This document shows positions 36,544-50,100 of a stretch of 64,000 bases of DNA, in pieces. Within the stretch, counting starts at the first letter, position 1. Every line of letters begins with the position of its first letter. Position numbers and translations under genes: made by a program. Below the pieces are notes generated by a model. It made no database searches, had not been told where the DNA came from, and saw only the letters and a program-made list of their open reading frames with translations. Source of the DNA: Phallusia mammillata (taxonomy: Eukaryota; Chordata; Ascidiacea; Phlebobranchia; Ascidiidae); assembly GCA_003260075.1 (NCBI GenBank), contig QLIY01000160.1, positions 90,789 through 154,788 on the forward strand, in the 5' to 3' direction.

Positions 36544-37220
36544 ATGCATTATTATTTCGTTTGTATGGTGGAGTTCCGGTATGGCATATAGAATAATATA
36601 AGTTGTGTGCGTAAAATGTTTTGTTTTAGTTGATTTGTATTATTATTATTTTTTACTCAAAACTTTATCTTCATTAAATTTGCTGATTCGGCCAAGTAAA
36701 TTGGGCTCCTCAAAAATAAGTAATCTGTTATTCGAATCATGCAAATTACAAATCTAAACGACCCTACCATTTTAATGGGTTTCATTAGTAATCTGCGTAT
36801 TTCAGAGTAATCCATAACGCGACAAACCAAAGCTTCGGCTCATCACCATTTTTTACGCATGCGCGTTGATCAAGCATTCACGCCAATTTCTCTTTCATAA
36901 AAGATTGATCGCCTGAGCCTGACCAATGTCTAATCCGAAGCACATGCATTTGTGAGCATCTCCACTACGAACTAAACCAAACTACAAGTAAATTTTAGCA
37001 CACAGTGGTGGGATATACGTCCACACACAAATCCTCATTTTAACTCGTTCCTTTAGCTTGTTTATTAGTTTCGCAACTTTTTGAAAGCCTTTGGTATGGT
37101 TTACCAGGTTTAAACACGTATATTTTGGTCAGTTGATAATTTTTCGTAATATTTATTATTTCTATAACTCTAAAAAGCGCTAAAGCGAGGTGAAATTTGC
37201 ACTCCTAAAGGGCTTAAATA

Positions 37221-37594
37221 CCGTATTTACTCGATTGTAAGCCACGGCTTATATTGTTTTTTAGCTGGGGGGGGGGGGGGGGGGGGGGGGTATACCGAAA
37301 TTATTTCTACACGCCAACATTTTAAATTATTTGGGGTTCAAAACATGTATGCGTGTACAGATTATACGTCGATATACGTTCTGTTGGGTACAGTTATCAA
37401 CGTAACTAACAGATATGGGCAAATAGTCATACCATATAACAACAGAAAGATGTATTAAGAAACAATCGTATCTAAAATTCCAGCGTGCGGCTTACAATCG
37501 GGGGCGGCTTACATTATTTTTTAACACCTCAACATGCGGCTTACAACCGAGGGCGGCTTATAAACGAGGGCGGCTTACAATCGAGTAAATACGG
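37221..37594. mobile_element. TA-flanked inverted-repeat element (Tc1/mariner-like MITE)
   Basis: Perfect 23-bp terminal inverted repeats begin CCGTATTTACTCGATTGT, and a TA dinucleotide sits at each side. The interior has repeated GCGGCTTAC units and a run of 24 G at 37267-37290. No transposase. Confidence 0.8.
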
Positions 37595-38159
37595 TATCAT
37601 AGTTTTCAAATCGTGAATAAATGAAATTTTATTAATCACAAACTGTTTTTCTTGATCTAAAGTATTGGTTACGACTAAATATACAACGTTACATTTTTAG
37701 TGTGGGCCGGTTGATGTGTTTGAGTGCACAAATATTGTCTGCCCCCTTCGGAAACAATAAAATTTGCCGCCAAAAACATAATTTTAGCTGTTTGTGGTAA
37801 AAATGGCGCGCAAAATAATTTGTGGCAAAGATGGCGGAATAGAAAGTACACGTGCTATCACAAAGACGTTGGTGGTATCAGAGCAATTTGCGACTCATTT
37901 TGGCATTTTACAGTCTTTTCCGATACAAATAGTAATCCTATTGCTCGAAACGTACTTGTTGTTAATATTGTAACGTACTCGTAATTATTGGTATAAATCT
38001 ATAGTTTTTAATGTACAATCGGATCGTTTAGTTGTAAAATATGAAAAGGTACATAGAATTTTTTTGTTTGCAAAATCTTTTCTTATTGCGGAATTTTGCA
38101 ACAAGCATAAATTATAATGTTTTGTGTTATCTGTGAATAGGTTTTGCACGGGATTTGCA

Positions 38160-41100
38160 ATGCCTTTGAAGCAAAAAACGAAGAATAATAGTAAACAAGC
38201 AAATGTCCACTATAACCCAGTTGTACAAGTTAAAAACGTTGCGGAATACATGTCAGCTAAAACAAGCATTTCCATATCCAAGCTACCAAGCTGGTTGATA
38301 TCTTCAGAAAAGGAACAAGATATCATCGACGAGGAGTTTACAATTGAAACTTCTTATTTGCACAAAACAGGCAAATCTGGTGTAATGGGTGCTGATCATG
38401 ATTGTGACTTTGGTTTAAAAATCTTGGACACATTTTCACTTGCAAGTGAGAAAAATGCATCAGAAGGAGTCAATTGCACCCTTGATAGTAAAAGGTAAAT
38501 AATTTTTTTGTTAAATAACATAAAGGGATAATTTTTGACAATTTTATGTTTTGTTGACAGAAAGCAAGTCACAGATCCCACACTCACAAATCCCACACCC
38601 ACAGATGCACTTGGTAAGCTGTGTTGTTAGAGTATGGAAACAAAATCCCTTAGTTTGTGTTTGTTAACTTTATAAGATGACTACTATAAATGAAGTGAAT
38701 TGTGCTAAAATCAGCATGTCATTTTTGCAGATTTTGAAGCTCCCGAAATTGACAAAGAATTCAAGGGTTTTGATGATGTTACTGAGGATTATTCAGTATT
38801 TTGTAGCAAGGAACTTGATCATCTTTTGGCTGCAGAAAATATTGAATTTTATAATCTTCCAAAAGTAGAAGATATCCCAACCAATATACGATATAATGTG
38901 CCAACTAAACAGGCTGGTTATGTGAAAACTCTACAGGATGCTTTAAATAAAAATGATCATCACACCACAATCTGTACTAAATCTCCACTTCATCCAACCC
39001 CAGGTTTTTATTGCTTTTCTTTTATAAAGGATTTCATTTCCATACCTTTATACTGTCATGCTTGTTTTTTTATTTTGTCAAGAAAGAGATTAATTGCCAG
39101 AAAAAATCAAAGGGTCAAGCTTAATGTCAGTGACAAATATATGCCCATCATAAACATTGAAAATGATATGTATGCATTGTCATAAAATAGGATTTAGTGA
39201 ATGCAAAACAGCAAGATATAGGAAAGCTATTCTTCTATTCATAAACAGAAAAAAAAATGTTTTTGTGATTATACTGATTTATATTGCACTACTAAAAGCT
39301 TGCTTTTGTTTCATTAAAAAATCTGCCACATGAATTTGGCTATAGTTGACACTATATCCTGAATTGTTAAATGAAATAGAAGCACGTCTTTGTAAGTTGC
39401 ATATACATAATATGCAGTATCAAAATCTTTTGCTCTTCTGGCAAATTTTGCTCCATACCGCATAGGGTTGAGATTTCGGGACTAAATTGGAAAAACCTGG
39501 TATCAGGATTCCTTGGGATTTTCACTTTCCAATCGTGGTATTAAAATGCGGAGCCAAAAAGTAAAGGTTAGGCTATGTTTCGCTCAACAGCATGGTCACG
39601 GACTATGTGTTGGAATAAATGCAAGTTTTCATAAACCTTTTTCTAGGATTGCTGGTTTATGAAAGATTCTCTTTAATTTATAAAACAGTCACCCATAAAA
39701 CAGCTAGAATGAAACAAGTTAATTAGTGTTTTATATTCCATTCTTGTTCAGATTTACTAATACAGTACGTTAGTGGTACAGAAGTTTTGCCGACAGGATT
39801 CTAGTAAATCATGAAATAAATTATGGCAACAAAATCACTGTTTTTTTTTGAGTCAGCGAATACTGTGACTGTAAATTCAGTTGCAAATCGATACCTTTGT
39901 TTGTGGAGGTATGGGAAAATTTGCATCACAGTAAATCAAAAAAGGGCTGGCTTAAATGAAATCAGAAATTGTCATTATCAGGTGATGGGCAAAGAAAATA
40001 TGCATTTAGCTGCAAACTTGGGAAAAGACAAATTAGATTAAGTTTATTGTATCATTTAGTTGATTTGCCAGAAGGACAAAAGTGATTACTACCCTTTTTT
40101 GCAGTATTGTTATTGTTGCCCTGTCAAGCTTTAGAATGATAATAAAAAAATATCTGTTTTAGTGCAAAATTCAAAGCGTAAACGAAAACAATGGAACAAT
40201 GATGAACAGCAAAATAAGTTACAAAAAGCATTGAGAAGTAGCAATCTACCCATGTACCAAAACATCAAGGTGGATTTATTGAAGTCAATGGCTGATTTGT
40301 ACACTCTGCCTCCAATCACAAGGCCCCAAAGTAAAAAAATATTACAAACAATTACTAAAAGTGTGGCAGAGTTTGCAGTTACTGCTTTGCACAAGCTGGA
40401 ACTCAACAATACACTCTTGCCATTTGTTCAAACAGAAGTGCAATGTTCAAAACCAGCCTTGTATCAAGTAAATTTGAGTTCAAGTTGGAAAAGCAGTGAG
40501 TTGTAAATTGGATTTGGTATGTTTTGGGTGCTGAGCTTTAATGTTGTTATTTTAAGGTTACATTGAAAGACACCAGACCTTCCCAAGATATATGTTCTTG
40601 AAGAGAATTTTTAAAAAGTACAAGGTTTTGAGGTATTTATATGTTTATAGGCCTGGAACAAAATTTGCTTTCAACCTTGGGAGGTTGTTACTGTATATTT
40701 TGCATAAAGTGTGTGATGAGTTTTTTGGCTATTCCAGGGTCACTAAACAAGGCCCAAACAATGTGTCCTGTGATGAAATATTATCTACTCTCGATATATA
40801 TTACCCGAAATGCTTCAATAAAATGTCTACAACTATTTGTAGCATTTGATTGCTTGGCATGTACAGCATTTACTCCAGTTGAAACTTGCTGATTGCTCCG
40901 TGCTTTAGACTTTAATACATAATTTTCTCTCAAATTTATTGTATGGAAATTAGTTTTTCAACTTTTCCTGGAGCATACATTTACGCAGCAGAAGTTAAAA
41001 TTTTTATTGGTATACTTGTACATAGTTTTTTGTTTATGTACATATATTGTTGTGTTCACCCCACTAGTACCCCAAAATTGGTGAATTTTTATCAATGTTT

Positions 41101-44100
41101 GAATTGAATCAAAGTACAGTTCATAGAATATGCTATTTTTGAGTTGTGCTTCTTTGTTGTACTTTAACCTAATGATTAAAGGAATTTAAACAACGGCTGA
41201 TTGGCGTATATTTTCACATTGGTTGATTGTCGATTTAACTGTGGGCTGTGGATTGGTTGTTTGGTTTTTTTTATCTTTTATTTTGCTTATAGGACCCCAT
41301 TACTTAGCGCCCTAAAACGGGTGAATTTTTTGAAATTTTACCCAGTAATTCACTTTATTTGCCTTTTTTCTCTATTGCGACAAAACAGGGCAAATTTTTG
41401 TAATTTACCCGGGTACATTTGTGCATGTAAACAAGCTTAGTGGCACACTGTGGTTGACCTTTGAAGTGCATTATTTACACCAGAGGTGTGCAACAGGCAG
41501 CCAGTTTCAGTGAAAAAAATGCAAATCTTTTGGGAATTTAAGAAAATTTTCCACTAGTTGTTGGTAAATCTTTTAAGTTGCTATACTATATGTAACAAGT
41601 ATAAGCTAAATCAGTTTTTTTTAACCAGGGTTTACAGCAGTTTGCAAGTACTTCTGAATGTAACCTAATAATTCCCTTTGTCTAGTAAATAATTATTATG
41701 GGTCCCCTTCCCTGAAGGGGACACATATTGTTTTTGTCCGTATTTTTTTTTCTTTTTTNNNNNNNNNNNNNNNNNNNNNNNNNNNNNNNNNNNNNNNNNN
41801 NNNNNNNNNNNNNNNNNNNNNNNNNNNNNNNNNNNNNNNNNNNNNNNNNNNNNNNNNNNNNNNNNNNNNNNNNNNNNNNNNNNNNNNNNNNNNNNNNNNN
41901 NNNNNNNNNNNNNNNNNNNNNNNNNNNNNNNNNNNNNNNNNNNNNNNNNNNNNNNNNNNNNNNNNNNNNNNNNNNNNNNNNNNNNNNNNNNNNNNNNNNN
42001 NNNNNNNNNNNNNNNNNNNNNNNNNNNNNNNNNNNNNNNNNNNNNNNNNNNNNNNNNNNNNNNNNNNNNNNNNNNNNNNNNNNNNNNNNNNNNNNNNNNN
42101 NNNNNNNNNNNNNNNNNNNNNNNNNNNNNNNNNNNNNNNNNNNNNNNNNNNNNNNNNNNNNNNNNNNNNNNNNNNNNNNNNNNNNNNNNNNNNNNNNNNN
42201 NNNNNNNNNNNNNNNNNNNNNNNNNNNNNNNNNNNNNNNNNNNNNNNNNNNNNNNNNNNNNNNNNNNNNNNNNNNNNNNNNNNNNNNNNNNNNNNNNNNN
42301 NNNNNNNNNNNNNNNNNNNNNNNNNNNNNNNNNNNNNNNNNNNNNNNNNNNNNNNNNNNNNNNNNNNNNNNNNNNNNNNNNNNNNNNNNNNNNNNNNNNN
42401 NNNNNNNNNNNNNNNNNNNNNNNNNNNNNNNNNNNNNNNNNNNNNNNNNNNNNNNNNNNNNNNNNNNNNNNNNNNNNNNNNNNNNNNNNNNNNNNNNNNN
42501 NNNNNNNNNNNNNNNNNNNNNNNNNNNNNNNNNNNNNNNNNNNNNNNNNNNNNNNNNNNNNNNNNNNNNNNNNNNNNNNNNNNNNNNNNNNNNNNNNNNN
42601 NNNNNNNNNNNNNNNNNNNNNNNNNNNNNNNNNNNNNNNNNNNNNNNNNNNNNNNNNNNNNNNNNNNNNNNNNNNNNNNNNNNNNNNNNNNNNNNNNNNN
42701 NNNNCGCGTGTGGGGACCCATTAGTTTTTGTTTACAAAAACAATCATATGTGTAGATCAAATGATGTGTATAGTAAATTGGTAAATATCGTATAGAATAT
42801 ATAAAATGGAAGTATATCAGAAAGCCACCATTCTAGTTTTGTTATGAAAGCCAGTGTTGCGGCAAAACTCTGAATGTTTTAGAAAATAAATGTATTAAAG
42901 CTTTGGAAAAATCAAATTTATTGTGTACATGGAAAAAAATGTTTGGCCCTCGCTTGATGCCCGAAATTGGTTATATGGCCCTCGGACGAAAAATGTTGCA
43001 CACCCCTGATCTAGATGTTTGCATTTGTGGGGACCCATGAGTTTCTGCCTGTAGAACAAACTAAAATTATAAAAAAAACAATGACTAATATAGGACCCAA
43101 TATAAAATTAGTATTGGGAGTATATTAATGTATCAAAATCTGACATAGAGTATGTACAACGGCAAAATGACAACAAAACTGTATTTGAATTAGCGATTCA
43201 AGTATTCATATTCATGAATAGTTCAGCATAAAGCAACAACCAGGAATTCGAATAGTATTTGAATAAACCCAAACATCACTGGAATCAGGGAGAGGTTAAA
43301 TTTGATCCATTACCTTTTTTAAATTGTAACATGCATACTTGTTTGATGATTGTTTCTAAAGCAAATTTGATATCTTTTATACATTGCTTACATTTGCTGG
43401 ATTGGTTTAAAGTTCGACTGTGAGTATATTTCACACTATAATTTCTCATTGGGTCAACAATAAAAGCACTGTAACTACAAGAGTAAAAAAGTGGTTAGCA
43501 GTTACTATTTCTAGAAGTTAATGTTTGTACTTTTGCAGAAATATGGGAGCATTGTCAAGATTTGCACATCATCACTTTGGGGACCTTCCAGTTGTGTTGT
43601 CAAAAACAGATAAAATTCATAGATGGAAAGTTCAACTGAAGAGAGTGAGAAAAAGTTCTAGTAAATGTATTTTGTTCCAATATTATTTTGAATATGTTTC
43701 ACAGCACAAGATTAGGTGGCAACGAAAGAAAGTTGGAAAAGATGTAGTAATGCTACCTTTATCTATGCATTTAAAAAAGAGGTCAATTTTAAGGATTTTA
43801 AAGCCTGTAAGTTCTATTGTTACAGTTTTTTTCAAACTTTAGAACAACAGATTTCTCTTTTATTTAAGTTGGAGACCTACTCAGCAGCCAGGCTACGCAC
43901 ATACATTCGAAAAACAAAAAATGTGAAGACCTGTTCATGCCCAAAATCTTCAGTTAAAAAAATTAAAAATGTAGTAGGTGCACAGAGTAAGAAGAATAAA
44001 GAACTGAAGAAAACTGTGATAGAATCTTCAGTAAACAATGAGAAAGCAAACATGGTAAGATTTTAAATACTTGTTTGTGATGCCTGTAGTTTACTACTAT

Positions 44101-47100
44101 AAAACTTTTTATTTTTAGGAATGTGAAATTATTCCACATAGTAACACTGAATTTCAAGCAACAAAGGGAATTATGATTTTAAAATTCCATGAGACTAATC
44201 CCAAAGGTAGGTAAATGTGTGTACGAATTTTCTTGAATTTGTTGATGTCTAAATCTTTGCATTGAAAACGAAAAATATTTTTATTCTGTTCATCATTGTA
44301 TATTAACCTTACAGTGTTTAAAACAGTGTTTAAAAAAATTCTACAGCCATAAGTGTAGTTTTGTTCTGCAGAATCATCCAACACCAAACCTTTTTACATC
44401 AAAGTTTTGTCTGAGTGTGACTGGAGTAGTTGCAAAAACAATGTTCTTTTAACTATCACCCAAGCTCATAACAGCCTTAAAGTATGTACATTCTTTTAAT
44501 CTTTGCTATACATCTTTGTAATTCTTTTCACAATAATCTTAATTTGTCATAGAAAACACACAGTGGCAAATACACTTGTTCTGCTGTGGGTGATTTTTGT
44601 GTTGAAGGTGTAAATAGCATTGCTGGGGAAATTCTAAAATACAATGTTCCCTACTCAATTTGGAAATCTAGTTTGCCCTTTTATCAACCTGTTACATTGG
44701 TAAGCATATGCCTTTTGTTTTGCTAAGAGTTGAAGATGGACTTTGAATAATTGCAGCGTATTACTTTTTATGGGTCCCCTTCCCTTAAGGCAGGGGTGCA
44801 CAACCTGCGGCCGAGTAGACGATTTTGTGCGGCCGTGAACATGTTTATTAAAATATATGCACTGGCAGCCGTGACGTAAAAACCTCTTTTGCTAAATATT
44901 TTGACTTTCAAACTGCATTAAATAGATTTTGTAAGACTGTAAAGAATATTACCAGCCTAGTGACCCTGTGCATCACACTTTATATACGCCTATTGTGTGC
45001 AAACAATGCAAATAAACAGTCACCTCTTGCGTCACGATATAGATTATGACGTCATAAATAACTCAGACTGGTCGTCAGACTGTTTAGCTCAATCTGTGGA
45101 TCAAGTTTTAAATTATCCGGGCTTTTTGAACGCCATTAAATGGTTTATGTATGTGTGGGACAAGCCCTATTTTCACATGATAAATTTAAAAACAAAAACA
45201 AGCAGGTAATTGGCGGCCGTTGGTGAAATAAGAATCTGCGATGCGGCCGTCTTAGCAAAAAGGTTGTGCACCCCTGCCTTAAGGGGACACATATTGTTTT
45301 TGTCCGTATTTTTAATGAACGGCTGTACTGACCAAAGTACAGGATCTAGGAGTTTCATGCTTTGTGGTGCAATGTAAGATATTCTAAATGTGTTTCTAAG
45401 TTTTTATTGGATTCACCCATTGTTCACCCTTTAAACCCCGAAATAATCGGTTTTAGTTTTAGGCCAGAAATACAAGCCCTTCAGTGCAGAAATATTTAAA
45501 ATTTTAACAATTGTTTAGGCAGGGTATTCGTTTAGTATTTAAAATTTTGCCAGTTACCTTTATAACCCATAACATGTGTACGATATAAGTCCCAAGGGAG
45601 GAATACGGTGGTTTACGATTAAGGCGGCAGAGCGGGAGTGTCCAGCTTGACGTCCGGACAGACGTTTTACGAGACAGTCGTTTTTTATTTGTGCAGCAAT
45701 GCTGTCTCGTTTTATTGAGTTATCGCATGCATATTTAGTTTTGGCGAAGGTTTTACACCTAAGACGTAATGTAAACTCGATAAACGTACTTCGGTTTCGT
45801 TTATGTCAGGCAAAACATCATTGATCAACATAAATATGAAAAAATAAACACTTTTTTTCGAACGCCGCAATAAATGGTCTTTCTCGTTGTTAGCTTGGCC
45901 GTCGCCTAACCACGGGTCACTAAAGGTCAACTTGTAGGCATTACAACACAGTTAAGAATTTTTTGTCATAGCGTATCTTCTTTATTTTTGACAAATCAAT
46001 TCAAGAATCAGTACTTAAGTCATGTATAAATTAGGCTAAACAGTATTGTTGAACACTAAGGACTGCATGCTGTTAAAAACAGTGTCAAAAGGTCATTAAA
46101 CGGTCGTTTTTGCGAAACAATGTTAAGTGAAAAACAAGTTGTTATGTATACCTTTGTAGCAAACGACTTTTTTATATAGTGTCTAATGAAACGATTTTTT
46201 TTGTAATTATATGACAATAATGATGCAAAAAGAATACGGACAAAACTTTGAAAGTTAAGTTAATGCTTTGTGAAAACTTGTCCTTAAGATTCTAAAAATA
46301 ACCGCAACATTTGTTAGCCGTAAATCTGCATAAACACGCATGTGGGACCCATTCGTTTTTGCTTGCAAAAACAATCAAATATGTAGATAAAATTGTGTAT
46401 AGTATAGTAAATTGGTTAATATCGTATAGAATATATAAAATGGAAGTATATCAGAAAGCCACTTTTCTAGTTTACAATATAATTTATACTATTCTGGTTT
46501 GTCCTGACAAAGCCAAAATTAAACCAACTGGGTAAAAAGATAACAAAAAAGTCCAGCTTATAATAATATGTGAAACCAAAAAATAAACCAGCTTAATAAT
46601 ATAATAATACTGTTACAATCACTTGTTTTAAAAGTTTTATTTTATTTTAGATTCGTGTTTCACATGTTAGTTCTCCAAATGTTGTGCAATTAAAAGCAAT
46701 GCAGTGTTCTGCTTCTATTACTGACCTTTTCAATTTGGATGCTAAAATGAGTGAAATTCATAGAGAAGGGATGATAACTGGTGTTTTTGATGTGTGCAAA
46801 CCAATTGATTTGGTAAATGAAGTTGATGATATAATTAAAAAAACACCAGAAAGAAGTCCATCTCCTCAGAGATCGGTTGCCAGTCCCCATAAAGAACCAA
46901 AAGTTCCTGATGAAATCAAAGGAAAAACCAAAGCTTTCAAACTAGGCACTTTAGGATGTATTAACTCAAAGGTTTTAGTCCCTTCCACTGCAGAAATGGA
47001 GCAGTCTGTTTTTTTGGACCCAAAATATCCAGGTGAAAAAGTACTACGAACCAGCAACAAAGAAAAACCTAGGAATCTTGCCTCCAATATTAAAAGCTTT

Positions 47101-50100
47101 CCGTTACTGCCTCAAGAAATACCATTATGTCCACAATTTGTGATTCCCAAATGCGGCATTGCTTCTATAAAAGCAACTTCTTCACAGACTTTACCAAACA
47201 TTTATCCCAAACCTGGCATATCAGAAGCCGGCAAAATGGCTTATATCACTTCTTTATCACAAACGAACCCACAGGAAAGTAAGCAGACTTATGGTGGTCA
47301 AATTGCAAATCAAGTAATGCTTCCTTCTTCTGCTAGAGTATTGTTACCTGTTCAAACAAGCTCAGTAAAAATGCAAACTACATCAAAAGCATTTCCTGTA
47401 AACAGTGGTGCAATTTGTTTTCGGAGAGGAAATATTAATGTTTCCATGTCATCTGTAATACCTAATCAACCAACTGTTGAATTAACCACCACAATTTCAA
47501 GCTATAACAAACCTAAGAATGAAAACAACATGCTCCCTAACCGTACACTTGGCAGCATTGGATCATCTAATCAACAATTTTTACCATTGGATGCTGTGAT
47601 GAGAACTGAAAATACCCTTTTACAGCAAAAACAAATCACCCAGAACCAAAGAATAAAAGTGGGACTTGCTTCAGACTTGCCTACAACAAGACAGGAAATG
47701 GACACTGTAATGTCACCAATACATAAGGTGATAAGACCCATTCCAAATCCAACCAATCAGCAAATAGTATTTCCATACTTTAAGACTAACAGCACTGCCA
47801 CCAATGTGACCAGAAACATTCCGAGTCAAGTTTTCTCCAATGCATGTGTAAACCAATCAAAAACATTTGTGGCGGCTGGACAAGTTGTCAGACACCTTCA
47901 ACCATTTGTCTGCCCCCCTTCAGTACGACCAACTGCAGTAGCATACAAAATACCTGCCAGTCGTCTGATTAAGACTTCTGATAAAGCCACCATCTTGGAT
48001 GCAAGAATAACGAAAAAGTTTCCCAGCCCATCACATAACGTTATATCTGCAAAGCCCAAAGTTCAAGTTTTACATCCCAACCCAGGCAAAGTTATTTCTA
48101 TCAGAACAAGTGAAACCACAATAGGACATGTTAACCTACAAGGTACAGCAAAAAAACCTGCTTCAAAACTAGAAAATGATGGGGCTGATGATGTATCACT
48201 GAAAGTAGCAAGCAAAGAAGACAAGAAAGTGGCAAGTAAAGAACCCAAAACAAATGTTTGTACACAATCAAACAAAAATCTTTCACCGATAAAACTGCAA
48301 AAGTATGTCCACAAACGAAAACCAGGTTTCAGCAATAATTCCAATTTAAGTAATCAATTTAGTAATGTTTGGCCCGTGAATTCCACTTCTAAAGACTGTG
48401 ACAAGGACATCGAAATATTCATGGTATTGTTTCTTTGGATTTTGCTGCAATATACTGTGTTTATTGACTTTACATTTTGTTTTAGGAACCCAAAGATATT
48501 TCCAAATGTGTAAGACAAAAAGATAACGAAGGAGATGATGTTACAGGTATATGAGATTTTGAGATTAAAACAAGTTGCTTATATGTTTAGTAAAATTTAT
48601 CATTGTTTTTTTTTTAGAAAAACATTCGAAGGAACCCACAGCACAACTAAAACTGATAGTAAGAGTTCAATGTTTTAGTGGAATTATTTGTTATTTTGTA
48701 ATAAAAGATTAGGTTCAATTAAATTTGTGTTAAAAATATATAAAAAGGATTTTTCCAGTAAAATACATAATAGTATTTTTCAGTAAACATTGATACCCTT
48801 TAGGTGACTCAAACTCAATCTACTGAAGTCAAGGAAACTGTATGCCCTGCAAACTCATCCTTATCAACACCAAGCACAGAAGTACCCTCATTAACCTCTG
48901 GACATGGATTTGACCCACTTCAAAGCTGCCAGAATAAAGACAAAAACAACAGTGGCACTTTCGAAGAAGATAAGAGACTATCTGATTGTAATAGTAACAC
49001 TTTTGAAAAGGTGACATCAAACAAAGAAAGACAATTAGACCAGAGCACGAGTTTGAACAACACAAATAAAACAGAATCACCCATGCAAACTCTTGAAGTT
49101 GACATGCAAAAGTTTGGTGGCCATTCTACTAAAACTGATGAACTTCAAGAGAAAATTAACGAGTTGCACAATCAGGTTATTAAAAATCATGAAAAAGTAA
49201 TGCAAGACCATGAGAAAGTTATTAAAATCCAACATGATATTGCAAAGTCAGTTGAAATCATTGCCAAATCTCAGCAGTGCCTGCTATCACCACAGAAACC
49301 TATTAAACAGGAAATATGCAGTCAAGATCCTTCATCTCGAGATAGCATTCCTATTATTGACCTGACCATAGACTCGCCACCGAAGTTTCCATCAATAAAA
49401 CTTGAACCTCAATCAGTAGACGTACATAAGGAAATAAAAGCTGTTCCGGTTTCTGAATGTGACAGTTCTGACACTCAAACACCTACAAGTGTTTCTACTG
49501 AAGCTCAGATGGACCAAACCACAACACTAACCACTGCTTCAGAGGCCAGACTAATGATTGTTCAGTCTCAAGATAAGGCTCCTTTCTACAAAGTTGTACT
49601 TTCTAAACCTAGTGTAAAAAACATTGCAACACTATTTATACAACCAAGTGGATTTGATCCAACTCCGCCAAACCAGAAAGTTGAGGAGGTTGGAAAACAG
49701 GCTAGGATAAAAAATGACATTCCTGGAGAGATTACAAGACCCAGCTATGTTGAACACAAACAAACTTCCCCAGTTAAATGCACTGAGACTACCAACAACA
49801 TTTCCAATTGTCTTAAATCCAGAAACGTACACCCAGTTAAGATTACAAAAGACATTTTGAAAAATGTTAGATATGTGGAAAATTCCCTGGTTATATGCAC
49901 AGAAGCAGCAAAATACATTTCCAAAGTTGTTGAATGCCCAAAGACTATTCCAGTTGTAAATTCAACTTCTGCTTCAAAGGTGAAAAACAAACGCAGTAAA
50001 CTTTCAAAGCCTAAACAAGATGAACTATATGCTACATTAACTGGAAACCACAGCAACAAAATATCTAAACTGGTAAATATTCATTAGATTCTAATAGTGA

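Larger units (their letters stand above)
35949..38159. other. Intergenic between divergent SCOC and bHLH-type genes
   Basis: It contains the hammerhead-bearing insertion (36279-36543) and a TA-flanked inverted-repeat element with a run of 24 G (37221-37594). The promoters of both genes must lie here, but no core element is recognisable. Confidence 0.6.
41481..43008. mobile_element. Possible hAT-like element containing repeat copy B and an assembly gap
   Basis: CAGAGGTGTGCAACA at 41481 and TGTTGCACACCCCTG ending 43008 are inverted and match at 14 of 15 bases. No 8-bp target duplication is found and most of the interior is unsequenced, so the two ends may belong to different copies. It lies in the fifth intron of the bHLH-type gene. 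Confidence 0.4.

Noticed and set aside
35949-38159. A T-box exon for the MGA-like gene
   Set aside because: I searched both strands by eye for T-box-like sequence and found none; the interval holds transposon relics.
41696-42795. Two ORFs of about 350 codons
   Set aside because: They consist almost entirely of N bases in the assembly gap.
41481-43008. Treating the CAGAGGTGTGCAACA inverted pair as a confirmed hAT element
   Set aside because: The 8 bases on each side (ATTTACAC and ATCTAGAT) do not match and most of the interior is unknown; kept only at low confidence.
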